Positions 18,400-29,277 of a stretch of 64,000 nucleotides of DNA are shown here, piece by piece. Both the position numbers and the translations under genes were made by a program. The stretch comes from Blastocatellia bacterium AA13 (GTDB taxonomy: Bacteria > Acidobacteriota > Blastocatellia > UBA7656). The notes below the pieces were generated by a model, which worked only from the letters and a program-made list of their open reading frames with translations, did not search any database and had not been told where the DNA came from. The DNA is taken from contig QHVH01000020.1 of the NCBI GenBank assembly GCA_003222245.1, forward strand, positions 37,311-101,310, in the 5' to 3' direction. The stretch's first letter is position 1; the number at the start of each line of letters is the position of its first letter.

Positions 18400-19299
18400 T
18401 CAACCAGCGGCAGGAGCCGCGCTCTCGGTCTTGCGCGGACCCATCAATAGTTGCCGCGCGCATCCCCAGAACGGGCGCTGCGCAATGCCTTCGGGATGAG
18501 TCACGAGAGCCTGAAAGAGATAGGCTCCTGCTCGGCGCGTATTGCCGGCCTTGCTTGCCGCGTAGGATTGCCTCAACAGTTTTGTAGCCGCGCACCAGCG
18601 GCGACCCGGGCCGTTGAGCTGTTTCTCATAGATCTTCGCGATCGCGTCGAAGTCTTCGTCAAACCTCACCGACTCGGCGACCGTTTTGCTGCTGTCGTGG
18701 AGTCTATAACCCGCGACCGTTTGCTGCAGGCGCTCGCATTTGTGGCCGGCCAATAGAAGCCGCACGTATAACTCGTGATCGAAACAGTATTGCCAGCGCT
18801 CATTGAATCCGGCTTCCAGCAACTCGCGCCGCCAGAACATCCCGGGCTGCGGCGCTCGATAAGCCCACGACAGACAGTGCGCCGCGGATTTCGGGACGTC
18901 GGTTGCTACAAGCTCGGTTTTGCCGTCGTTCCAGAAGTACTGCGTGTCGCCGCAAAGCCATTTGCATTGCGGCTCGCGGTTGAATCGCGCCGCGGCTGCA
19001 TCGAAGGCTCCAGCCAGATAGATGTCGTCGCTGTTTATGTACGCGACAATGTCGCCGGCGGCGCGAGCGAGTCCCTTGTTGATCGCATGCGTCTGTCCGC
19101 GATCGGATTCGCTGACCCAGTAGGCGAGGTGCTTCTCGTAACGCTTGATGATTTCGACGCTGTTGTCGCGGCTTCCTCCGTCGATGACGATGTATTCAAG
19201 ATCAGGATACGCCTGGTCGAGCACTGATTTAATCGTCTCTTCCAGGTACTGCCCCTGATTGAACGACGGCGTTATGATCGAGAATTTCAAGCGGCTCAT
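18400..19299 (-). CDS. Glycosyltransferase family 2
   Basis: 299 residues, soluble GT-A enzyme. Motifs in order: [24 protein letters not shown] at residue 6, [10 protein letters not shown] at about 38, [28 protein letters not shown] with the DxD-type metal site at about 92, and [24 protein letters not shown] in the acceptor part. It is an inverting transferase of the WcaA/SpsA type. It sits 100 bases after fcl and two bases before the next gene. Confidence 0.9.
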   Translation of the reverse strand: MSRLKFSIITPSFNQGQYLEETIKSVLDQAYPDLEYIVIDGGSRDNSVEIIKRYEKHLAYWVSESDRGQTHAINKGLARAAGDIVAYINSDDIYLAGAFDAAAARFNREPQCKWLCGDTQYFWNDGKTELVATDVPKSAAHCLSWAYRAPQPGMFWRRELLEAGFNERWQYCFDHELYVRLLLAGHKCERLQQTVAGYRLHDSSKTVAESVRFDEDFDAIAKIYEKQLNGPGRRWCAATKLLRQSYAASKAGNTRRAGAYLFQALVTHPEGIAQRPFWGCARQLLMGPRKTESAAPAAG

Positions 19300-19399
19300 G
19301 TTATTCCGATGAAGCGGATCAGCTTATTTCGAGACGGCGATGTCTGATTCATGTCCGATGCTCCGCTCTCGAGCGATTGCTCTCGCCTTCGAACGATGC

Positions 19400-21408
<2,009 letters not shown>

Positions 21409-21484
21409 ATTGTTTTACTCGCATCCCGCCGGGATGCTTCCGATGCTCGTGTGATCTCTGTTCTATTCGCATCCAGGCATGCAC

Positions 21485-21608
21485 TGAGTTCGACCATTCC
21501 CGACTTGCATCCCAGAGGGACGCCCTGAGTTCGGCCGTTCCCGACTTGCACCCCAGAGGAATGCCCTGAGTTCGGCCGTTCCCGACTTGCATCCCAGGAG
21601 GATGCGCC
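21485..21608. repeat. Three-copy tandem repeat, 41-bp period
   Basis: Units start at 21485, 21526 and 21567, each beginning TGAGTTCGRCC and containing CCCGACTTGCAYCCCAG. The copies differ at a few positions only. The spacing is exact at 41 bases. Confidence 0.8.
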
Positions 21609-21763
21609 GATGCATCCCGTAGGGATGCCTTGAAAATAGCCCAGCACTTCAGTGCTGGGTTGCTGAGCGCCTTTTCGACGCTCGTCCCGTAGGGACGAGA
21701 TGACGCTTTCGGATCGTCATCGGTCGTGCCCACGGCACTCCGCGAATCGTGAACGTGGCCGCA

Positions 21764-21952
21764 CCCACCAGTGAACTGGTGGGCTACTTTCTCTGCGTCC
21801 CCAGGGGACGCGAATCGGAGTGAACGTGCCCGCACCCACCAGTGAACTGGTGGGCTATTTTCTCTGCGTCCCCAGGGGACGCGAATCGGAGTGAACGTGC
21901 CGACACCCACCAGTGAACTGGTGGGCTACTTTCGCCGCATCCCGACGGGATG
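21764..21952. repeat. Three-copy tandem repeat, 71-bp period, each unit with two hairpins
   Basis: Units start at 21764, 21835 and 21906. Each has CCCACCAG-TGAA-CTGGTGGG followed by a second small hairpin: GCGTCCC-CAG-GGGACGC in the first two and GCATCCC-GAC-GGGATGT in the third. The second stem therefore varies between copies while staying paired. Confidence 0.85.
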
Positions 21953-21965
21953 TGAGAGCGATCGC

Positions 21966-23135
21966 CTATTTTCCGGATACGATTGCATCTATGACGTACC
22001 GCTGTTGATATTCGTCCAGAGCGTTATGAAACGGCAGCCGCACGAGTCGGGCGCTTACATCCTCGGTCACTGGAAGGTCGCCTCGTCGATAGCCGTACTC
22101 TTCACCCTTGCCTGATAAATGCAGGGGAAGATAATGAAAAACAGATTGAATGCCGTAACCACGAAGCCGTTGAATGAGCGCGTCCCTCTGTTCTTCCGAA
22201 GGCATCAGGGCGTAGAACATGTGATAAGGCTGCTCGCAATGCTCAGGCACGTAGGGCAGCGTCGCTCCGTTGGCATCGCTCCAGCTCGCGAGCCCTTCAA
22301 AATAACGTTCCGAGAGATCTCGTCGATGAGCGGTGATCCGCTCATGCGCTTCGAGCTGTGCGCAGAGAAAAGCCGCGAGCATATCCGAGAGTACGTAGCT
22401 GGAACCCACGTCGACCCACGTGTACTTGTCCACCTGTCCTCGAATGAACCTGCTTCGATTCGTTCCTTTTTCTCTTATGATCTCGGCGCCCTCGATGTAA
22501 GCAGGATCGTTGATCAACAATGCTCCGCCTTCGCCGCAGGTGAAATTCTTTGTCTCGTGAAAGCTCAGCGCTGCCAGCGAACCGAGCGATCCAAGCGGCC
22601 GGCCTTTGTATCGAGCGAACAGCCCCTGTGCATTGTCTTCGATGACGGGGATGTTCTTTGCACCGGCCAATGCGTTGATCTCATCCATCTCGCAGGCGAC
22701 CCCGGCGTAGTGAACCGCGAAGATCGCGCGCGTTCGATCGGTGATCAGATCGGAGACCAACCGCTCGTCCATATTGAGAGTGTCCGGCCTGATGTCTACA
22801 AAGACCGGCCGCGCTCCACGCAGCACGAACGCATTGACCGTGGATACAAACGTGAACGATGGAACGATTACTTCGTCGCCCGGCTGAATACCGATAAGGA
22901 GAGCCGACATCTCGAGTGCGTGAGTACAGGAAGTCGTTAACAGCACGCGATCGACGCCAAGCTCGGTCTCGAGAAGCCGCTCAACCCTTTTTGTATATGG
23001 CCCGTCTCCGGCTATATGGCCTCGCTCGATTGCGTCGGTCATATAAGCGAGCTCGTTACCGTTCGAACAGGCTCGGTTGAATGGAATATCGGCGAGGACG
23101 GCTGTCTTGGACTCGCCTCGATCTTCTTTAAGCAT
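21966..23135 (-). CDS. rffA: dTDP-4-amino-4,6-dideoxygalactose transaminase (RffA/WecE type)
   Basis: 389 residues, full length for the DegT/DnrJ/EryC1/StrS aminotransferases and very close to E. coli WecE in motif order: IPFNRA, GDGPYTKRVERLLE, TTSCTHALEMSALL, PGDEVIVPSFTFVSTVNAFVLRGA, HYAGVACEMD, SFHETKNFTCGEGGALL with the PLP lysine, REKGTNRSRFIRGQVDKYTWVDVGSSY. It should use glutamate and PLP to make dTDP-Fuc4N from dTDP-4-keto-6-deoxyglucose. RmlA and RmlB, which supply the substrate, are not in the window. It overlaps the upstream GT4 gene by eight bases. Confidence 0.92.
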   Translation of the reverse strand: MLKEDRGESKTAVLADIPFNRACSNGNELAYMTDAIERGHIAGDGPYTKRVERLLETELGVDRVLLTTSCTHALEMSALLIGIQPGDEVIVPSFTFVSTVNAFVLRGARPVFVDIRPDTLNMDERLVSDLITDRTRAIFAVHYAGVACEMDEINALAGAKNIPVIEDNAQGLFARYKGRPLGSLGSLAALSFHETKNFTCGEGGALLINDPAYIEGAEIIREKGTNRSRFIRGQVDKYTWVDVGSSYVLSDMLAAFLCAQLEAHERITAHRRDLSERYFEGLASWSDANGATLPYVPEHCEQPYHMFYALMPSEEQRDALIQRLRGYGIQSVFHYLPLHLSGKGEEYGYRRGDLPVTEDVSARLVRLPFHNALDEYQQRYVIDAIVSGK

Positions 23136-24465
23136 TTTGGTCCGTCAACTCCTCGTACAACGCGCGGTATCGAGACGCCTGAGTCTCCATGGCGCATTCA
23201 CGAGCCGCGCCCTCGCGGCAGCTCTCTTGAGTAATCAAACCTGTATCCGATTGTTCCATCACTTGCTGAATTCCTCGGGCCATATCAGACGCGCTTCGCG
23301 ATTCCGCGAGATAGCCGTTGATCCCGCTTCTGATGTAATCCGGAGCGCCGCCGCATTCCGCGAATGCGACGACAGGCGTCCCGCACATCAGCGATTCGGG
23401 AATCATCAGCGGGCCCGCGTCTTCGACTGATGGACAGACAAACAAATCGGCGGCCTGATAGGCGCAAGCGAGAACTCGTTCGTCGCTCAAATAGCCCAGC
23501 TCTAAGCGATCGAAACGAATCCGTTCCATCAGCTCGGATTTGCTCTGGCCCGCGATCAGCACCAGCGGCCGATCGGAGGAGGGAACACGTTCGTGAAGAT
23601 GCGCGAGTGCTTCAACAAGATAGCTCATGCCCTTGCGCTCGTCGTTATGGTCTGTCGCGCCGAAGAAGATGATCTTCCGGTCGATAGGAAGATTCAGCAG
23701 GCGGCGCGCCGATGCGCGCTCAACCGGAAAGAAGATTGTTTGATCGATGCCGTAAGGTATTTTGACCGCGCGCGCTCGCGAGAAGAGGGAGCTTCTGTAT
23801 ACTTTGTCGATAACCCACTCGGTCGCGCCGACAAACGTGATGGGCACATCGCGCAGCCATCTTCGCTTCGACTCCAGCGATGATCTCGATGCGTCATCGC
23901 GGCCGCTTGATCTTATAACGCGGCATTCGCCGCATTGCTTCTCGAATCCGGTGCACCCGTAGGAATAATGGCAGCCTCCAGTGAGCGGCGCGAGATCCAT
24001 TGCGGTCCAGACGATCGGAGTTCGGTAGCGCTCCCACAATCCGCGAATCTGGCGGCTTGTAAGGAATCGCGATACCCAGTGAAGGTGAATGATCTCGGGA
24101 ATCATCGGTAGAGCAAGCTTGGCGAGGTCGATCGTCGCGTATCGATCAGGAAAAAACGTCGACCGGGGATTGATCTCGCTCAGCAGCCGCGTTTGTGCGC
24201 GCTGGATGATGCTGTTCCGAATTCTGCCTCTCACGCTTCCGCCGTACCCGTTCAATATTCTGGATTCGGGTTTCGAGTTATTGGCAACAACCATCCACGA
24301 ATCGCAGCCGGTTCCGAGCAGCGATCGATGAATGTTGTAGGCGGCGCGGCCTGCTCCACCCTGAGCGCCCTCGGTGCTGAAGTGCACGATTTTGAGAGAC
24401 CTCGCAGTTTCGCGCGGCCCAATAGAATGGCTCGGCTCAATGCTGATGTGATTATTTGCGACCAT
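23128..24465 (-). CDS. Glycosyltransferase family 4 with Cys-rich loop
   Basis: 445 residues. The N-terminal domain begins KIVHFSTEGAQGGAGRAAYNIHRSL. A cysteine cluster in TGGCHYSYGCTGFEKQCGEC (about residues 165-185) is seen in WcaC-like surface-polysaccharide transferases. The donor domain has KIIFFGATDHNDERKGMSYLVEAL and EDAGPLMIPESLMCGTPVVAFAECGG. It overlaps rffA by eight bases, which suggests that the product of that pathway may be its donor, though this is only a contextual inference. Confidence 0.9.
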   Translation of the reverse strand: MVANNHISIEPSHSIGPRETARSLKIVHFSTEGAQGGAGRAAYNIHRSLLGTGCDSWMVVANNSKPESRILNGYGGSVRGRIRNSIIQRAQTRLLSEINPRSTFFPDRYATIDLAKLALPMIPEIIHLHWVSRFLTSRQIRGLWERYRTPIVWTAMDLAPLTGGCHYSYGCTGFEKQCGECRVIRSSGRDDASRSSLESKRRWLRDVPITFVGATEWVIDKVYRSSLFSRARAVKIPYGIDQTIFFPVERASARRLLNLPIDRKIIFFGATDHNDERKGMSYLVEALAHLHERVPSSDRPLVLIAGQSKSELMERIRFDRLELGYLSDERVLACAYQAADLFVCPSVEDAGPLMIPESLMCGTPVVAFAECGGAPDYIRSGINGYLAESRSASDMARGIQQVMEQSDTGLITQESCREGAARECAMETQASRYRALYEELTDQNA

Positions 24466-24534
24466 TTGAAAGAATCGAGTTAGAGAACGGCTTTGTATGG
24501 ATCAATCTCGGCTTCAACTCACTGCTGAAGAGTT

Positions 24535-24570
24535 CATGTAGGGGCGGGCGTCTCAGCCCGCCCCTACATG
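24535..24570. repeat. Perfect 15-bp GC-rich hairpin
   Basis: CATGTAGGGGCGGGC (24535-24549) and its exact reverse complement (24556-24570) around the loop GTCTCA, in the 126-base gap between a GT4 and an FkbM gene. A one-mismatch relative lies at 5215-5246. No T-run follows on either strand. Confidence 0.85.
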
Positions 24571-24591
24571 TGACGAAGATCGCGACGAAGA

Positions 24592-25467
24592 TCAGGGCCG
24601 CCATGCATACAAATGCAAGAGGTACTTTCCGTCCGGCACGGCGGAGAACGGCGTTGGAACATCGTTGCCCGGCATATCCGGAGCCGACCGGGCGAAGTTG
24701 AATGTTAAACGCAACCCGGCCGCCGTCAGGATCGAAAGTAAATCGCCGAGCCGGTCATTCTTGTCATCGCGCCCGTGAATCTCGCAGGCCAGGCGCCTCA
24801 CAAGACCGACCTTTCCGCTCTGACACAAGTCGCGAATCACGCTGTATTCGGCTCCTTCAATGTCCATCTTCAGCATATCAACCGGCTCATTGATGAGATC
24901 GGCGAGCCTGATGGCCATCACGCGATTTGACGATTGGCTCTCGTCGACTCTGCCGCCGTCGGCGTGTTCAGCATTGAAACTGACTTCGCCGTCGCGGTTC
25001 CACGCCGCCGCGTTTATAACACTCACATGCGTCAGGTTCAGAGAAGAGATATTCCGTCTCAAAACCGCCGCGATTTCGGGGTCGGCCTCGATTACGGTGA
25101 CGGTCGCTTCAGGATAGAGCTGCTTGAAGCGGATCACGCTCATTCCGACGTTCCCGCCGCAGTCGATGATTACCGGAGCGGTTTCCGCGGTGTTGAAGTC
25201 ATAGCACTTTTGAACGAAGATCTCTTGAAACTGATACCTGAGCGACGGCCCATCCACGTATGAGATAGGACCAAACGGAAAGCTGAAGCGCCCCGGCCTA
25301 TAACGCTGCTCACGGGCCGTGAACCGCGCGAGCCGAACATCCGTCTCACGCTCGCTCCTAGGCTTTAAGCCGAATGTGTGTCTAGCACAGTAGTAAGCAC
25401 GCAAACCGGCCCTGATGATTCGCCGGAATTGATTGTTGAGAACAAACTCAGAAACGGCTACTGACAT
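24592..25467 (-). CDS. FkbM-family methyltransferase
   Basis: 291 residues. The SAM-binding motif I VIDCGGNVGMSVIRFKQLYPEATVTVIEADPE is at about residue 98, followed by NAAAWNRDGEVSFN and DMLKMDIEGAEYSVI, the classical FkbM signature. Such enzymes O-methylate sugars or polyketides; here a sugar of the polysaccharide is the likely acceptor. It is 10 bases downstream of the next methyltransferase gene. Confidence 0.9.
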   Translation of the reverse strand: MSVAVSEFVLNNQFRRIIRAGLRAYYCARHTFGLKPRSERETDVRLARFTAREQRYRPGRFSFPFGPISYVDGPSLRYQFQEIFVQKCYDFNTAETAPVIIDCGGNVGMSVIRFKQLYPEATVTVIEADPEIAAVLRRNISSLNLTHVSVINAAAWNRDGEVSFNAEHADGGRVDESQSSNRVMAIRLADLINEPVDMLKMDIEGAEYSVIRDLCQSGKVGLVRRLACEIHGRDDKNDRLGDLLSILTAAGLRLTFNFARSAPDMPGNDVPTPFSAVPDGKYLLHLYAWRP

Positions 25468-25476
25468 AAATGCTCT

Positions 25477-26337
25477 TTATCGAACAAAGCCGCCAAGACG
25501 CTCGGCCTTTGCGGCGCACCTGAAATAAAGATTTCGGCGCTGGGGATACACCGTTTCAAGAATACTTACGTATGGGAAATGAGCTTCGAGCAACTTCCTG
25601 AGCTCGCCGGACGAGCTGAAGTGATGCCTTTCGCCAAGAAGATCGCTTGTGTGATCGGCGATCTTGGCGCTTCCAACGAGGACTCCGTCTTCTCCGATGG
25701 CCAGAGCGATCTTGTCGCACAGAGTATGGATCGAGTTTTCATCGAAGTACTGGATCGATGCGTCCCACGTAACCACGTCGTAAGATGACTTCGGAAAAGG
25801 TGACTCGACGATGTCCATGCAGTGATAATCGATGACTTCGCTCGCGTGCACCGCTCGAGCTCGTTCAATGCATTCTCCGCTGAAATCAACGGCGTCTACG
25901 TGGGCAGCGGTCAGGCTAAAAAAATGATACGGATAAAAGCCGTCCGCGCAGCAAAGATCCAGGACCGAGCATCCGGACGAGATGACCTCGCGCGCGTAAA
26001 CGCCTCGCTCAAGCCATTGCGAATTACGAGTCGTGTTCCAGGTATGCAGATCAGTGCGATGGTCATACCAGAGCGGCGCTCTCGGCCCGTACCATTCAAT
26101 CGCCTGCTTTCGCGCATAGTGCTTGCGCAAAGAGCGCTCCATCCATCTCGCCTTGAACGAAGGCAATCCGCGAATCCAAGCGCGAGCTATCTTATTGAGC
26201 AGATCGTGAACCCGCCTGGAGCCGGACTCCTGGATCAAGAGCAGGCCGAGTTTTTCGAGGCCGCCCTTGATCGCCGCCTTAAGCAGCGGCTGGTTCTCTG
26301 CGTTCGATCTTGGAACCGACATAGTGCTTTTGCTCAA
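25477..26337 (-). CDS. Class I SAM-dependent methyltransferase
   Basis: 286 residues. Motif I is VLDLCCADGFYPYHFFSLTAAHVDAVDFS near residue 123, and YDVVTWDASIQYFDE is the motif II/III region. The N-terminal 110 residues are specific and include a basic helical stretch. It overlaps the upstream glycosyltransferase by four bases. It probably methylates a glycan; the acceptor is unknown. Confidence 0.85.
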   Translation of the reverse strand: MSKSTMSVPRSNAENQPLLKAAIKGGLEKLGLLLIQESGSRRVHDLLNKIARAWIRGLPSFKARWMERSLRKHYARKQAIEWYGPRAPLWYDHRTDLHTWNTTRNSQWLERGVYAREVISSGCSVLDLCCADGFYPYHFFSLTAAHVDAVDFSGECIERARAVHASEVIDYHCMDIVESPFPKSSYDVVTWDASIQYFDENSIHTLCDKIALAIGEDGVLVGSAKIADHTSDLLGERHHFSSSGELRKLLEAHFPYVSILETVYPQRRNLYFRCAAKAERLGGFVR

Positions 26338-27554
26338 CTAACCGCCTGTTGCAGCGGATGCGAATAGTGCGCATCTATCAATGACAAGAGCTCGCGCATA
26401 CGGTTGAAGTAGCTGTGTTCGCGCAGCGTCCGCGCTTGTCCGCCTTTCGCTATCGCCCGGCGCTCTTCATCATGTTCGAGATAAAACCTGATTGACTCGG
26501 AGCAATCTTCCGGAGTGCTGTAGGTGACGACTTCGGCTCCAGGCTCAAACAATTCGTTAAGATTGGCCTTCGCATCCGTGACCAAACAAGCGCCAGCGCC
26601 CGTTGCTTCATACAAGCGAAGATTATTTGCGTAATCTTCGGCGATCCCGATGTGAGAGTTTAACGTGAGCTTCGACCGTCCGAGAATTCGGTACATCTCG
26701 ATTCCCCAGGCGTTTCCTTGATAGCAGCCTCGAATCGGAGAGTTCGCGGGGAGCCGGTCGACTCCACTGCCCCAAATCTTAATCGGCGTCGTCAGGCAGA
26801 GATGTTCAAGCAGCGCGATTCTCGTCTGATGTGCTGTTGAAAGACTGCCGACGAACGAGACCGGTATATCTCTATCGCAGTCGCTCATCGAATTCAGGAC
26901 CGACGGATCAAAGCCGAGCCTGTTGAGCTCACTGGAAACGCCGATGCTTCTGAAGTGCTCTACGAAGTTCGGCAATGAAGAGATGATCAGGTCGTAAGTC
27001 GTAAGATCCTGGCCTTGAGGAAGCGGCGACGCAATCTGTCCCACAAGAAGTCCGTAGTATTGCCGCAACTCGCCGAGAAATGACGCGTCGATCATGTGAA
27101 GATCCTGATTGAGTACAACATCAGGCCGAATGTGTTTTATCTGGGCCGCGAGTATTTCATTGATCCACGGCTGCTCATTGTCGAGAGATTGCAGGACGGT
27201 ATGAAACAGTCTCTTCAGGCGGCGCACGGGCGTTTTGGCAGCCGCCCGCCGGGCCAGTTGCAGCGTGCTGCGCACTTGCTTATTGCCAAGCGCGCCGCCG
27301 CGCTCGTCGACATTCGCGCCGTGCTCACGAGCCCATGCCTTCTGCAGGTATTCGTTGTTGGCGTATATGTCCCACGCCTCGTGCCCCAGCCTTCGCAGAT
27401 TGTTCGAATAGAAATTCGCCACACCGAATAGACTCTCGTAACGCGCCTGAAGCTGGCTCTCATACGGCTGATGGCTGAGGCCTTCATTGCCTGAGTACAG
27501 CCATTCGAGATAGTCCGGATAATCGGTGTTGAGAATCAGTATTCTGAGGCCCAT
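26334..27554 (-). CDS. CgeB-like glycosyltransferase (GT-B)
   Basis: 406 residues. RILILNTDYPDYLEWLYSG opens the protein. The middle DVVLNQDLHMIDASFLGELR and VSFVGSLSTAHQTRIALLEHL, and the C-terminal GRSKLTLNSHIGIAEDYANNLRLYEATGAGACLVTDAKANLNELFEPG plus YLEHDEERRAIAKGGQARTLREHSYFNRM, are characteristic of the CgeB/DUF3880-type glycosyltransferases. It overlaps the upstream gene by 19 bases and the downstream one by four. Confidence 0.85.
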   Translation of the reverse strand: MGLRILILNTDYPDYLEWLYSGNEGLSHQPYESQLQARYESLFGVANFYSNNLRRLGHEAWDIYANNEYLQKAWAREHGANVDERGGALGNKQVRSTLQLARRAAAKTPVRRLKRLFHTVLQSLDNEQPWINEILAAQIKHIRPDVVLNQDLHMIDASFLGELRQYYGLLVGQIASPLPQGQDLTTYDLIISSLPNFVEHFRSIGVSSELNRLGFDPSVLNSMSDCDRDIPVSFVGSLSTAHQTRIALLEHLCLTTPIKIWGSGVDRLPANSPIRGCYQGNAWGIEMYRILGRSKLTLNSHIGIAEDYANNLRLYEATGAGACLVTDAKANLNELFEPGAEVVTYSTPEDCSESIRFYLEHDEERRAIAKGGQARTLREHSYFNRMRELLSLIDAHYSHPLQQAVS

Positions 27555-28246
27555 CGGTCCGTCTTCTTCGTCAAATCAAAAATCAAGCTTGTATATGAGA
27601 GCGGACGCTCCTGGTTGCGCTCGTCGAACCTGGCCGAGCGCTCGATGAATCCATCGGAGATGCGCCACGGCTTCCAGTGAAACTCGCCTTCCGAGTCATA
27701 GTACTCGAGAAACTCACAGCTCCAATTCGTGCCCGCGATAAGCCGCTCGATTGAGCTGCAGTCGTACAGCACCTTGTGATCGGAGGAGCCCTCGCCGGTG
27801 CCTCCGGGTTTAACGCTCTCAATGTAAGCAGGCTCCGGATGAAAGCCGTCCGGCGCCGCAATCCGAATCGACCCGGTCATCGCGACAAAGGGTTCAATGT
27901 TTGCAAGAAAAGTCAGGAACTGAGATTCCGTCCAATGCTCTATAACGTGCTCGGCGAGTATTCGGTCTATGCTGGATTCGGAAAACAGAGCGGACCAGTC
28001 GCCGGCATCCAGGGCATCGAGCGAGTGCCGGTCGGTTATCAGCCATCCGTCGTAGTTCGATCCGCGAGGACCGATGAAGAACTCGGTCGTGCCCGCTCCG
28101 ATTACAAGACGGATCATCTGATGTTTGCTCCGCACTCGCTTTGCTTCGGCGCGAAGCCGTCGTTGAGCCAACTTTTTGGTCAGCTTTTCACGCAACGATG
28201 ACACTCGCGCGGCTGACGCGCTGATCTGGCTGTGTGAAGCGCTCAT
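27536..28246 (-). CDS. Methyltransferase-like protein, divergent
   Basis: 236 residues. The glycine-rich motif I is not canonical (RLVIGAGTTEFF), but IDRILAEHVIEHWTESQFLTFLANIEPFVAMTGSIRIAAPDG has the shape of methyltransferase motifs II-III seen in predicted SAM-dependent enzymes of polysaccharide loci. The N-terminal 40 residues are strongly basic and helical. It may be catalytically weak or bind a different cofactor. Its stop region overlaps the next gene by 19 bases. Confidence 0.7.
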   Translation of the reverse strand: MSASHSQISASAARVSSLREKLTKKLAQRRLRAEAKRVRSKHQMIRLVIGAGTTEFFIGPRGSNYDGWLITDRHSLDALDAGDWSALFSESSIDRILAEHVIEHWTESQFLTFLANIEPFVAMTGSIRIAAPDGFHPEPAYIESVKPGGTGEGSSDHKVLYDCSSIERLIAGTNWSCEFLEYYDSEGEFHWKPWRISDGFIERSARFDERNQERPLSYTSLIFDLTKKTDRWASEY

Positions 28247-28285
28247 AATGTTTTTTTCTTCGGTCTCAGCCCTACTTCTAGCCGA

Positions 28286-29098
28286 TTAACGCGGGATCGC
28301 GAGCGTTTGCTCCTCGCCTATGAAACTTCTTGCGTCGGCGATGACCTTCGATACGCCTTCGGCGAACGATACAAGCGGTCTCCATCCGGGCAACAAATTT
28401 ACGGGATCGACTATCAGCTCTTCGCCGCCAGCTTCGCCGGTCCTGACTTCTGCGTTCAACTGACCCGCAACTTCTTCTGCGACTTGTCGAATGGTCAACC
28501 ATTCGCTTCCCGAGATGTCGGCAGTCTTAAAGTCTCCGTCGAACAGACGAATCAGCGCTTCAACGCAGTCGCTCTTGTAAATGAATCGCCTGCGCTCATT
28601 TCCCTTCGTAAGCAGCTCAATAGTTCCGGTCCTTAGCGCCGCCAGCACGCAATCCGTGATCACGTGACTGCGCGCGTCGGGGCTTTCCCAGCCGTAGGTG
28701 TTCCAGAGCCGCGCTATCTTTCCGCCAAGCTGACGGGCCCAGTTCTCCGCCATCAGCTTTGTCATCCCGTAGGCGTTCGGCTGTCCCGCAAGCTGCGAGG
28801 TCACAAACAGGAAAGGCTTCTTTGTTTGTGAAAGTATCTCGAACACTCGCGATGAAAGCTCGCAGTTGTGCTTGAACATCTGGTGCTGCCTATCAGGAGC
28901 GCCGATGTACTTCGCTCCGCCGGTATCCCAGGCGAGGAACCACACGCGGTCGAAACCATCAAATAAACGGGCATCAACATACCTCAGATCACAGCCGCTC
29001 TTGATGTCGAGCGACATCGCCTCGTTTCCCCGTGAACGCAACGCCGAAACCAGTTCGGACCCGATCAGACCGTCTCCGCCAAGCACCAGTTCGTTCAT
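28286..29098 (-). CDS. Short SDR nucleotide-sugar epimerase-like protein
   Basis: 270 residues. NELVLGGDGLIGSELVSALRSRG is a Rossmann start with GGDGLIG in place of the usual GGAGFIG. The catalytic region VTSQLAGQPNAYGMTKLMAENW has the YxxxK pair (YGMTK). NTYGWESPDARSHVITDCV and RRFIYKSDCVEALIRLFDG follow the extended-SDR order, but the protein is shorter than the usual 310-350 residues. Substrate unknown. Confidence 0.8.
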   Translation of the reverse strand: MNELVLGGDGLIGSELVSALRSRGNEAMSLDIKSGCDLRYVDARLFDGFDRVWFLAWDTGGAKYIGAPDRQHQMFKHNCELSSRVFEILSQTKKPFLFVTSQLAGQPNAYGMTKLMAENWARQLGGKIARLWNTYGWESPDARSHVITDCVLAALRTGTIELLTKGNERRRFIYKSDCVEALIRLFDGDFKTADISGSEWLTIRQVAEEVAGQLNAEVRTGEAGGEELIVDPVNLLPGWRPLVSFAEGVSKVIADARSFIGEEQTLAIPR

Positions 29099-29143
29099 AT
29101 CGATTTATGATTGAAATCCCAGAGAGTCCTTTGCATTCGTCCG

Positions 29144-29226
29144 ACATCCCGAAGGGATGTGCTGACAATAGCCCACCGATTAATCGGTGGGTTCTACGCG
29201 GCCTTGCGACTTAGTCCCGAAGGGAC
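29144..29226. repeat. Three-hairpin repeat element
   Basis: ACATCCC-GAA-GGGATGT (29144-29160), CCCACCGAT-TA-ATCGGTGGG (29172-29191) and GTCCC-GAA-GGGAC (29214-29226) follow each other in a 179-base gap. The arrangement copies that of the 21.6-21.95 kb block, with different but still complementary arms. Confidence 0.8.
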
Positions 29227-29277
29227 GGCTGATGTTCCAAGATCGCACCTCATTGAGAGAATGCTCGTATAAGGTAA

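Larger units (their letters stand above)
21409..21965. repeat. 557-base gene-free repeat block
   Basis: No credible gene. The block holds a GCATCCC-GCC-GGGATGC hairpin (21421-21437), a 41-bp tandem repeat, further hairpins (GCATCCC-GTA-GGGATGC at 21612-21628; CCCAGCAC-TTCA-GTGCTGGG at 21640-21659; CTCGTCCC-GTA-GGGACGAG at 21681-21699) and a 71-bp tandem repeat. The hairpins share a design with those at 29.1 kb and 61.1 kb. Confidence 0.85.

Noticed and set aside
21764..21952. Possible CRISPR array
   Set aside because: The three units are near-identical over the full 71 bases, with no variable spacers and no cas genes.
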